5,661 bases of DNA from an uncultured Oscillibacter sp. (lineage in GTDB: Bacteria > Bacillota > Clostridia > Oscillospirales > Oscillospiraceae). The position numbers were made by a program, and so were the translations under genes. How positions within the stretch are numbered: the stretch's first letter is position 1; each line of letters opens with the position of its first letter. Of the stretch, positions 1-5,185 are shown one piece after another. The stretch spans positions 1-5,661 of the forward strand of contig CAOJHG010000166.1 of the NCBI GenBank assembly GCA_948435975.1, read 5' to 3'. The notes beneath the pieces are model-generated. The model made no database searches and was not told the origin of the DNA. It was given only the letters and a program-made list of their open reading frames with translations.

Positions 1-632
1 GTGTTCTCCAACTGTCCGGGAAGGAGGAGGTGGCGAATCAGCACCCCAGAGCGCAGGAGGCCGTTTTCAAGGCGGTACGGCCCCACCTGGCGGAACATCT
101 CAAGGATGGCGGGGGCGGCGCGGTCGAAGTAATCCGGCGCGGCGGAAAAGTCTCCGGCAGGCGCGGAGAGGGCGTACTTGAGGTCGGGCAGGAACACGTT
201 TATTTTGCCCTCCAGAGTCCGCAGGGTGGAAACGCTCTCATAGCCGCTGGAGTTCCACACGACGGGGACCGGCCAGGGGTGGTTTCCCAGGGCGTCCGAG
301 ATGGCGGGGGCGAAGTGGGTGGGGGTCACCAGGTCCAGGCAGGCCGCGCCCTGGCCGATCAGGTCCCGGAAGAGGGCGCGGAGCTGGTCCGGGTCAAGGG
401 TGCGGCCCTGGGCCTGGCGGGAGATTTCCCGGTTCTGGCAGTAGACGCACCGCAGAGAGCATCCGGAGAAGAACACCGCCCCCGCGCCGTGCTGTCCGGT
501 GAGGCAGGGCTCTTCCCACTGGTGGAGCATGGACCGGGCCACGACGGGAAGGGAGGGGGAGCGGCAGACCCCGGCGGGATGGTCCGGAGTCCGGGCCGCG
601 GCGCAGTTCCGGGGGCAGAGGGTGCAGGTCAT
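1..632 (-). CDS. PflX-type radical SAM protein (pyruvate formate-lyase activase-like), 3' end cut by window edge
   Basis: The reading frame is open from the ATG at 632 to the left edge, giving 210 residues of a protein that usually has about 290-300, so the C-terminus is missing. The radical SAM signature GCSLRCVYCQN gives the [4Fe-4S] ligands C58, C62 and C65. An N-terminal cysteine group (C3, C6, C10, C23; CTLCPRNC...GVCR) precedes it and may bind a second metal or cluster. HQWEEPC, VFFSGC, LVTPTHF, VVWNSSGYES and FLPDLKYA are typical of the PflX family (COG1313), which is related to glycyl-radical enzyme activases but has no firmly known substrate. The start overlaps the tdk stop as ATGA and has no strong Shine-Dalgarno sequence, so translational coupling is likely. 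No glycyl-radical enzyme is visible nearby, so calling it an activase of pyruvate formate-lyase would go beyond the evidence. The family call is sure; the function is not. Confidence 0.9.
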   Translation of the reverse strand, partial: MTCTLCPRNCAAARTPDHPAGVCRSPSLPVVARSMLHQWEEPCLTGQHGAGAVFFSGCSLRCVYCQNREISRQAQGRTLDPDQLRALFRDLIGQGAACLDLVTPTHFAPAISDALGNHPWPVPVVWNSSGYESVSTLRTLEGKINVFLPDLKYALSAPAGDFSAAPDYFDRAAPAILEMFRQVGPYRLENGLLRSGVLIRHLLLPGQLEN

Positions 633-1207
633 AGGCCGAAATCAGGCCCCAGGTCCCCGGTCATCCAGTGGCGGCGGCAGAGGCCGATATATTTGTCGTT
701 TGCGCCCAGGACCACTTGCTCTCCCTCTTTCAAGACGACGCCGTTTTCGTCGAAGCGGGCGTTGAAGGTTGCCTTTTTCCCGCACCAACAGATGGTTTTG
801 ACCTCCTCGATTTTGTCGGCCATGACCAGGAGGGCGTAGCTGCCGGGGAAGAGGTCGCCCTTGAAGTCTGCCCGGAGGCCGTAGCACATGACGGGGATGC
901 CCAGGTCATCGACGATGTGGACCAGGTGCATGACCTCTTCCCTGGTGAGGAACTGGGCCTCGTCCACGATAATGCAGGCGTTTTGTTGAAGCTCCATGAC
1001 GGTCATTTTCTGCATTTCGTCGAAGTAGATGCAGGGGTAGGTGAGGCCGATGCGGGAAGTAACAACGTGGTCGCCGTCCCGCGTGTCCAGGCGGGGCTTG
1101 ACCATAAGGGCCTGCTGACCCCGCTCCTCGTAGTTAAAACGGGCCATGAGGGCGTTTGCGGACTTGCTGGAGCCCATAGCCCCATATTTGAAGTATAATT
1201 GCGCCAT
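629..1207 (-). CDS. tdk: Thymidine kinase (type II)
   Basis: This 192-residue protein should phosphorylate thymidine (and deoxyuridine) with ATP to give dTMP in cytoplasmic pyrimidine salvage. The N-terminus MAQLYFKYGAMGSSKS matches the family start and contains the P-loop (residues 9-16, K15). The Walker B/catalytic motif DEAQF is at 82-86, with E83 the expected general base. YGLRADF (109-115) and the thymidine-binding loop near GANDKYIGL (168-176) are also present. A structural zinc site is suggested by C140, C142, C177 and H180. Two oddities are that the usual Gly before the P-loop Lys is Ser14, and that the first zinc knuckle reads C-x-C. No Shine-Dalgarno sequence lies just upstream of the ATG. 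The nearest, GGGGAGGA, overlaps the end of the upstream gene about 30 nt away, which suggests reinitiation or coupling. The ATG at 1207 is the only sensible start because an in-frame stop lies 30 nt upstream. It is the third gene of the mutY operon. Confidence 0.95.
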   Translation of the reverse strand: MAQLYFKYGAMGSSKSANALMARFNYEERGQQALMVKPRLDTRDGDHVVTSRIGLTYPCIYFDEMQKMTVMELQQNACIIVDEAQFLTREEVMHLVHIVDDLGIPVMCYGLRADFKGDLFPGSYALLVMADKIEEVKTICWCGKKATFNARFDENGVVLKEGEQVVLGANDKYIGLCRRHWMTGDLGPDFGL

Positions 1208-1234
1208 AATGTTACGCCGGGTAATGGAACTTGC

Positions 1235-1735
1235 TCATTCCTCCCCGGATTCCTCCTGTTCTTCTGTTTGTTCGTCAAAGGGGTCTTTTTGAATGTAGGG
1301 GTCCGTCAGGCTCTGTAGGTTCGACGCGTCGAAAACCATCTTCTGGCAGGACTCGCAGTGCCAGGTGATCTTGTACATGATGAGAGCGCCGTCGCAGTCC
1401 ACGCGGAAGGCGCCGGTTTTGTCCTTGGAGAACCAGGCGGTCTTGTACACGCCGGGATACCAGTGAATGGAGTCCCGGCCTGTGATGAGATAGCCCTGGG
1501 TCATATCCTGCCCGCACCAGGGGCATTTCTCCGGGGGTAAAAGGGAGTCCTTTTCCTTTTCTTTGGCGGCTGTGCGGCGCTTTTCCAGCCAGTCGTCCAG
1601 CCGCTTGCCGGGGTTCCAGGACTCCTTTTCCGTTTCGGAGGTCCGGCCGCTGTCCTCTGACGGGGATTCCTGAATAACGGGGCGCTTCTCCGGCTTACGG
1701 TCCCAGGGGTCCTCACTCTTTTTCCAGAATGCCAT
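1235..1735 (-). CDS. Zinc-ribbon protein of unknown function (PF20097/DUF6487-like)
   Basis: This 166-residue protein has no signal peptide or membrane segment and should be cytoplasmic. Residues 1-68 are highly charged and probably disordered or helical, rich in Lys, Glu, Asp and Ser. The folded part begins with CPWCG (C71, C74), followed by GYLITGRDSIHW, an aromatic stretch and a second pair CESC (C127, C130). The four cysteines should bind one zinc. The CPWCG...GY(L/I)...HW...CxxC order resembles small Clostridial proteins assigned to DUF6487; that match is from memory and unverified. The C-terminus is acidic (DEQTEEQEESGEE). The start at 1735 has a good site, GGGAGGA, 5 nt upstream, and overlaps the end of mutY by 23 nt, so the two are co-translated. 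No enzymatic motif is seen. Its place between a DNA repair and a nucleotide salvage gene does not establish a role. Confidence 0.8.
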   Translation of the reverse strand: MAFWKKSEDPWDRKPEKRPVIQESPSEDSGRTSETEKESWNPGKRLDDWLEKRRTAAKEKEKDSLLPPEKCPWCGQDMTQGYLITGRDSIHWYPGVYKTAWFSKDKTGAFRVDCDGALIMYKITWHCESCQKMVFDASNLQSLTDPYIQKDPFDEQTEEQEESGEE

Positions 1736-2807
1736 TTTCTTCCTCCCTCTCTAACGCTTTCAGCGCTTCTGCATAATACCGGGCAAAGGCGGATGGCACG
1801 GCATGGGCTTTCAGCTCTGCGGCGTTCATCCAGACGAAATCCGGCGGTCCTTCCCCGGAGACGGCCAGCGTATAGCCGGTCATGCGCCATTCCACATGGG
1901 TAAAAATATGCTTTGCCGCCAGCTTTGCGCGCCAGGACCTTGCTTCCAGTCCCCAGCCGGAGATTACAGACGGGGCGGCGTTCTCGTCCAGAGCTTCATC
2001 CGTGTTCGGGAACTCCCACAAACCCGCCAGCAGACCGCCGGGGGGCCGTTTCCGCAGGGCCGCTTTCCCATCCCGCAGAAGGAGGAAGACGGTTTTTTCC
2101 TCCACCCGCCGGGCTTTCTTCGGTGCTTTCACCGGCAGGGCCTCCGCCGTTCCCCGGGCCAGCCCCAGGCAGAGCGTCCGCAGCGGGCACAGCAGGCATT
2201 TGGGCGGTCCGTTGGGTGCGCAGACGGTGGCCCCCAGCTCCATCAGCGCCTGGTTGAAAATAGGGACGTCCTCCGGCGCTTCCGGAAAGACCGCCTGGAC
2301 GTGAGCGCGGATCTTCTTTTTTGTCTGGGGGGCGGTGATGTCGTCGTGGCAGTCCAGCAGCCGGGCGATGACGCGGAGCACGTTGCCATCTACGGCGGCC
2401 TCCCGTTTTCCGAAAGCGGCGGAGGCGATAGCGGCGGCTGTGTACTCCCCCACGCCGGGCAGGGCGAGCAGGCCGGGATAGTCCTCCGGGAAGCCGCCCC
2501 GTTCCGCAACCATCTGCGCGGCTTTTTGCAGGTTCCGGGCGCGGCTGTAGTAGCCCAGGCCCTCCCAGAGCTTCAGCAATTGGTCTTCCGGGGACTGCGC
2601 CAGAGCCTCCACCGAGGGGAAGGCGTCTAAAAAGCGGGCATAATACCCCAGTACCGCCGCCACACGGGTCTGCTGGAGCATGATTTCCGACACCCAGATA
2701 CGGTACGGGTCCCTGGTTTTCCGCCAGGGGAGGTCCCGTGCGCTGAGCCGGTACCAGTCCAAAAGGGGCTGGACTGCGCTTTCCAAATTCCGTTTTTTCT
2801 GTTCCAT
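1713..2807 (-). CDS. mutY: A/G-specific adenine DNA glycosylase MutY
   Basis: This 364-residue protein should remove adenine mispaired with 8-oxoguanine or guanine, starting base excision repair. The N-terminal catalytic domain has EIMLQQTRV with the catalytic Glu E41, the helix-hairpin-helix LPGVGEYTAAAI (116-127) and the catalytic Asp D140 in AVDGNVLRVIARL. A [4Fe-4S] cluster loop has C196, C204, C207 and C213; its first spacing is 7 residues, one more than in E. coli. The C-terminal NUDIX-like 8-oxoG recognition domain (about 236-350) includes GGLLAGLWEFPN and FTHVEWRMTGYTL. The frame is open 21 codons further upstream, but that extension (MMRGIFWALLPNPALL...) is unlike the family and lies under the promoter, so I choose the ATG at 2807, which begins MEQKKRNLES. 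No Shine-Dalgarno sequence precedes it and a TATAAT box lies 7 nt upstream, so leaderless translation is likely. It is the first gene of its operon. Confidence 0.95.
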   Translation of the reverse strand: MEQKKRNLESAVQPLLDWYRLSARDLPWRKTRDPYRIWVSEIMLQQTRVAAVLGYYARFLDAFPSVEALAQSPEDQLLKLWEGLGYYSRARNLQKAAQMVAERGGFPEDYPGLLALPGVGEYTAAAIASAAFGKREAAVDGNVLRVIARLLDCHDDITAPQTKKKIRAHVQAVFPEAPEDVPIFNQALMELGATVCAPNGPPKCLLCPLRTLCLGLARGTAEALPVKAPKKARRVEEKTVFLLLRDGKAALRKRPPGGLLAGLWEFPNTDEALDENAAPSVISGWGLEARSWRAKLAAKHIFTHVEWRMTGYTLAVSGEGPPDFVWMNAAELKAHAVPSAFARYYAEALKALEREEENGILEKE

Positions 2808-2813
2808 AGCGGC

Positions 2814-2822
2814 ATTATAACA
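2814..2822 (-). promoter_or_regulatory. Extended -10 promoter of the mutY operon
   Basis: On the minus strand TG-T-TATAAT gives a perfect -10 hexamer (2819-2814) with an extended-10 TG. The best -35 at 17-bp spacing is weak (TTCCGA, 3 of 6 matches). A start site 7 nt downstream of the hexamer would be the A of the mutY ATG itself, predicting a leaderless transcript. This is read from sequence only. Confidence 0.55.
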
Positions 2823-2885
2823 TAAAAGCGCAGGATTCGGAAGCAGGGCCCAAAAAATTCCTCTCATCAAATTTTTAATTGCCTA

Positions 2886-2916
2886 TTGACCTTCCCCCTC
2901 CTGGAAGGTATATGAT
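2886..2916 (+). promoter_or_regulatory. MerR-type promoter with operator dyad, driving the merR operon
   Basis: The -35 box TTGACC (2886-2891) and -10 box TATGAT (2911-2916) are separated by 19 bp. This over-long spacer is the hallmark of promoters that MerR-family activators untwist. Within it lies a perfect 7+7 inverted repeat, ACCTTCC (2889-2895) and GGAAGGT (2903-2909), with a 7-nt centre, exactly where such regulators bind. An AT-rich stretch just upstream (2857-2886) could act as an UP element. The gene downstream encodes a MerR protein, so autoregulation is likely. The same protein could also affect the divergent mutY promoter, whose -10 lies about 70 bp away. Confidence 0.8.
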
Positions 2917-2934
2917 ATAAGAAAAACAGGACCC

Positions 2935-2980
2935 GGTGAGGTGAGAGGATGAAAATCGGTGAGGTGAGAGGATGAAAATC
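2935..2980 (+). repeat. Perfect 23-bp tandem duplication of the merR ribosome binding site and start
   Basis: Positions 2935-2957 and 2958-2980 are identical and directly adjacent. Each copy holds a GA-rich Shine-Dalgarno region (GGTGAGGTGAGAGG) followed by ATGAAAATC. The second ATG (2972) starts the regulator. The first (2949) starts an out-of-frame eight-codon reading frame, because 23 is not a multiple of three. Confidence 0.95.
2949..2975 (+). CDS. Eight-codon leader reading frame (MKIGEVRG) overlapping the merR start
   Basis: The first copy of the tandem duplication creates a start codon at 2949 with its own Shine-Dalgarno region. It reads MKIGEVRG and stops at a TGA that overlaps the merR ATG (ATGA). 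Ribosomes ending here could restart on merR, or they could compete with it. The peptide itself need not have a function; it resembles a MerR N-terminus (MKIGEV) probably because of the duplication. Translation is inferred only. Confidence 0.4.
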   Translation: MKIGEVRG

Positions 2981-3622
2981 AATGAAGTAGAGGCCCTGGT
3001 CGGCATTACCCGGAAGAACATTCGCTTCTACGAGTCCGAGGGCCTGCTGACACCCCGGCGGAACAGCGAGAACGGCTATCGGGACTATGGAGAAGCGGAA
3101 GTAGAGGTCCTGCGGCGGATCAAGCTGATGCGGAAGCTGGGCGTATCCTTGGAGGAGATCCGGCAGATGCAGAGCGGAACCCATACGGTTGGAGACGGGA
3201 TGCGCCGCCACCTGGTCACTTTGGAGCGGGAGCGGGAAAATCTGGAGCAGTCCATCCGCCTCTGTGCCCGCCTGACGGACTGCCGGGAGCGGCTGAGCGA
3301 CCTGGACGCTGGAGCGGTGCTGGAGGAGATGACCGCCATTGAGCAGACTGGGACCACCTTCCAGAACAAGCAGAAAAAGGATGTCCGGAGCCGTTTGATT
3401 GCCCCGGTGTTTATCACGGCGGTGATGGTACTGCTGATGGCGGGCTTTGCCGGGCTGCTGCTGTGGAGCATTCATGCGGTCGTGGAGGAAACGCCTGCCG
3501 CTTTCATGATGGTGATTTTGGTGCTGGTCCCTCTGGTAATGACCGGAGGCGTGGTATATGCCCTGGTCCAGCGAATACAGGAGATTGGGAAAGGAGAGGA
3601 AGACGATGCGAAGAACTACTGA
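2972..3622 (+). CDS. Membrane-anchored MerR-family transcriptional regulator
   Basis: This 216-residue protein begins with a classic MerR winged helix-turn-helix (1-70: MKINEVEALVGITRKNIRFYE, SEGLLTP, NGYRDYGEAEVEVLRRI, LGVSLEEIRQM). A charged helix follows, likely the dimerisation coiled coil (about 76-125). Instead of a soluble effector domain it has two hydrophobic helices (about 142-166 and 176-199). The N-terminus binds DNA, so a two-helix hairpin puts the C-terminal tail (197-216, ALVQRIQEIGKGEEDDAKNY) in the cytoplasm. No metal-binding cysteine pattern is seen; C98 and C104 are the only cysteines. The operator upstream suggests autoregulation. The two genes that follow share the two-helix plus tail architecture. 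The tail codons contain the ribosome binding site and start of the next gene (17-nt overlap). I infer that the protein senses the membrane or a membrane partner; the signal is unknown. Confidence 0.92.
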   Translation: MKINEVEALVGITRKNIRFYESEGLLTPRRNSENGYRDYGEAEVEVLRRIKLMRKLGVSLEEIRQMQSGTHTVGDGMRRHLVTLERERENLEQSIRLCARLTDCRERLSDLDAGAVLEEMTAIEQTGTTFQNKQKKDVRSRLIAPVFITAVMVLLMAGFAGLLLWSIHAVVEETPAAFMMVILVLVPLVMTGGVVYALVQRIQEIGKGEEDDAKNY

Positions 3623-3866
3623 CCGAAGCGGGAAAAAGACCGCCCCTATTATCATTACAGTCCTAGTAGTGCTGTATGTCCTGCCGCTGCTCCTTTTTGC
3701 GCTGATGGCGGTAAGAACGCTTGGACAGGAGGGCGGGGTGGTGCTGCTGCCGCTGCTGGGCTATCTGTTCCTGGGCGGAGCGGTGATTGGAGGCATCATC
3801 AAGGCTCTGGTCCAGCGTCTGCGGGAAATCGACGGAGGGGAGGAAGAGGATGCCAGTCAATATTGA
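3606..3866 (+). CDS. Small two-helix membrane protein sharing its tail with the MerR regulator
   Basis: This 86-residue protein has a basic N-terminus (MRRTTDRSGKK), two hydrophobic helices (about 13-36 and 44-66) and the cytoplasmic tail ALVQRLREIDGGEEEDASQY (67-86). By the positive-inside rule both ends face the cytoplasm. The tail is closely similar to that of the preceding MerR protein, so the gene looks like its C-terminal membrane part without the DNA-binding domain. I chose the ATG at 3606, which has AAGGAG 9 nt upstream; the frame is open further up, but that extension has no such site and reads antisense-like sequence over merR. It overlaps merR by 17 nt and the next gene by 17 nt. 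No known family or enzymatic motif is recognised. A role as a membrane partner or signal modulator of the regulator is inference. Confidence 0.85.
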   Translation: MRRTTDRSGKKTAPIIITVLVVLYVLPLLLFALMAVRTLGQEGGVVLLPLLGYLFLGGAVIGGIIKALVQRLREIDGGEEEDASQY

Positions 3867-4113
3867 AGAGAGGAAAAGGCGCTATAAAAGGCAGGCGGTT
3901 CTGGGGGTAGTGCTTTCCGGGGTGCTTTCCCTGGCTGGAGCCGCGGTGTTTGCCGCGCTGTGCCTCCTTCCAAACCTGCCGTCATGGATTGCGGCGCTGT
4001 TTATCGTGCTGGCAGTTTTGTGTATACTTCCCATAGGCTTTTCTATGGTGGTATTAAATCAACGTCTGAAAGAAATTGAAGGAGGAGAATTAGATGCTGC
4101 TGCTGAATATTGA
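3850..4113 (+). CDS. Second small two-helix membrane protein with the shared C-terminal tail
   Basis: This 87-residue protein has a strongly basic N-terminus (IEERKRRYKRQ), two hydrophobic helices (about 17-40 and 46-69) and the tail VLNQRLKEIEGGELDAAAEY (68-87). Both ends should be cytoplasmic. The tail matches those of the two preceding proteins at QR, EI, GE, DA and the final Tyr, although the helices are not obviously similar in sequence. The ATG at 3850 has a strong GGAGGGGAGG site (3834-3843) inside the previous gene. The longer in-frame extension back to 3787 lies wholly within that gene and is rejected. The stop codon lies 20 nt into the next gene. The function is unknown. With its neighbour it may form a membrane complex built on the shared tail. 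Confidence 0.85.
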   Translation: MPVNIEERKRRYKRQAVLGVVLSGVLSLAGAAVFAALCLLPNLPSWIAALFIVLAVLCILPIGFSMVVLNQRLKEIEGGELDAAAEY

Positions 4114-4405
4114 CCATGTGCCGGGAAGGGAAATCGAGGCGCTGGGAATTGTAAAGGGGACCGTCGTACAGTCCAAGAATTTCGGCAAGGATTTCATGGC
4201 GGGGATGAAGACTCTGGTAGGCGGTGAGATTGTAGGCTACACGGAGATGCTGGTAGAGGCCCGCCAGATTGCAACGAAGCGCATGGTGGATGAAGCCGAA
4301 GCGCTGGGAGCGGACGCCGTGATAAATATTCGGTTTGGCTCGTCCTCTGTGATGCAGGGGGCCGCAGAGGTAATTGCCTATGGCACGGCGGTAAAGCTGT
4401 GGTGA
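4094..4405 (+). CDS. YbjQ/UPF0145 family protein
   Basis: This 103-residue cytoplasmic protein matches the YbjQ family (PF01906, UPF0145, sometimes called heavy-metal-binding) along its full length. HVPGREIEALGIVKGTVVQ, the KDFMAGMKTLVGGEIVGYTEML block, ARQIATKRMVDEAEALGADAVINIRF and the closing AYGTAV are the family pattern. Relatives form ring-like oligomers; the metal-binding role is weakly supported and no clear metal ligands are seen here. The start at 4094 has a perfect AAGGAGGAG site 6 nt upstream, embedded in the tail codons of the preceding gene, with which it overlaps by 20 nt. Its stop overlaps the next start as TGATG. The tight coupling suggests it works in the same process as the membrane proteins, possibly an envelope or stress response, but its activity is unknown. 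Confidence 0.9.
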   Translation: MLLLNIDHVPGREIEALGIVKGTVVQSKNFGKDFMAGMKTLVGGEIVGYTEMLVEARQIATKRMVDEAEALGADAVINIRFGSSSVMQGAAEVIAYGTAVKLW

Positions 4406-5121
4406 TGCGGGCATCGTTTTTGGAGCACAGCGGATTTCTGGTAGAAATCGGTGATTCCGCCGCGCTGCTGTTTGACTGGTGGAAAGGGGAACTTCCGGTG
4501 ATTGGGCCGGGGGTCCCCCTCCTGGTCTTTGCCAGCCACCGCCATGAGGATCATTTCAATCCAAAGATTTTTTCCCTGGATGATGGAAGCCGGGACGTCC
4601 GATTTCTTCTGGGCAAAGACGTGAAGCTGACGCCCCGGAACCAGGAACGCTGGGGCCTTCTGGAGAAGTCCGCAGAAAAGTGCATCAGCTTAGGAGGAAA
4701 CTGTCAAACGGAGCCTCTTCCGGGTGTTAAGGTAGAAACGCTGACTTCCACAGATGAGGGCGTAGCGTTTTTAGTGAGTACCGGCGGCAAGAGCGTTTTC
4801 CATGCCGGGGATTTAAACTGGTGGCACTGGGAGGGAGAGGACTGGTCATGGAACCGGAATATGGAAGCGAACTTCAAACGGTACACAGCGCCGCTGAAGG
4901 GCCGGAGAATTGACCTGGCGATGCTGCCCTTGGACCCCAGATTAGGGGAAGCAGGCTTTTGGGGGCCGAAGTATTTTCTGGAGCTTGCGGATATCTCCCA
5001 TTTTCTTCCCATGCACCAATGGGGAGATTATAGCTATACAATCCGTTTTCTGGAAAAGAACCCAGCTTTTGCATCCCGCACCGTCCCAGTAACAAAGCCA
5101 GGGCAGATTTTTAATTTTTAG
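4405..5121 (+). CDS. Metallo-beta-lactamase-fold metal-dependent hydrolase (UlaG-like)
   Basis: This 238-residue soluble protein has an MBL fold. The signature HRHEDH gives the metal ligands H45, H47, D49 and H50. HAGDLN contributes H133 and D136, and H204 in LPMHQWGDY is a likely third-site ligand. The N-terminus (MRASFLEHSGFLVEIG...LLFDWW) is typical of the UlaG-like/PF12706 branch, in which the substrate is usually unknown. A Trp-rich stretch after the second motif (WWHWEGEDWSW, 139-149) is notable and probably lines the pocket or a dimer face. I chose the ATG at 4405 (TGATG overlap with the preceding gene) over the two GTG codons just upstream. No strong Shine-Dalgarno sequence is seen, which fits translational coupling. 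It is the last gene of the operon, followed by a hairpin terminator. The hydrolase call is firm; the substrate is not known. Confidence 0.9.
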   Translation: MRASFLEHSGFLVEIGDSAALLFDWWKGELPVIGPGVPLLVFASHRHEDHFNPKIFSLDDGSRDVRFLLGKDVKLTPRNQERWGLLEKSAEKCISLGGNCQTEPLPGVKVETLTSTDEGVAFLVSTGGKSVFHAGDLNWWHWEGEDWSWNRNMEANFKRYTAPLKGRRIDLAMLPLDPRLGEAGFWGPKYFLELADISHFLPMHQWGDYSYTIRFLEKNPAFASRTVPVTKPGQIFNF

Positions 5122-5135
5122 CAAAAAGAAATCAA

Positions 5136-5176
5136 AAAAGGACCGCCCCGAGGAGATTCCCCCAGGCGGTCCTTTT
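5136..5176. terminator. Bidirectional intrinsic terminator between convergent genes
   Basis: A perfect 12-bp stem (5136-5147 with 5165-5176, core GGACCGCC/GGCGGTCC) encloses a 17-nt loop. It is flanked by an A-run on the left and a short T-run on the right. Read on the minus strand, the hairpin is followed by six Ts and more T-rich sequence, so it should stop cdd transcripts well. On the plus strand the U-tract is only four long, so termination of the merR operon may be weaker. Confidence 0.85.
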
Positions 5177-5185
5177 CCCTGCACA

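Noticed and set aside
30..839. Long plus-strand reading frame of 269 codons
   Set aside because: It lies opposite the PflX-type gene and the end of tdk, which have clear catalytic motifs on the minus strand; its own translation is low-complexity Gly/Ala/Arg sequence with no family features.
1803..2630. Plus-strand reading frame of 275 codons over mutY
   Set aside because: It is a GC-driven shadow of mutY, whose iron-sulphur, helix-hairpin-helix and catalytic motifs are unmistakable on the minus strand.
2808..2870. N-terminal extension of MutY by 21 residues
   Set aside because: The extension has no ribosome binding site, does not resemble the family and overlaps the extended -10 promoter.
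2889..2909. Operator dyad read as a transcription terminator or CRISPR-like repeat
   Set aside because: It is a single short dyad placed exactly in a 19-bp promoter spacer, with no U-tract and no further copies.
2867..3655. Minus-strand reading frame of 262 codons over the regulator
   Set aside because: It is antisense to the merR gene and the start of the next gene; its translation (His/Gln/Pro-rich) has no recognisable domain and no upstream ribosome binding site.
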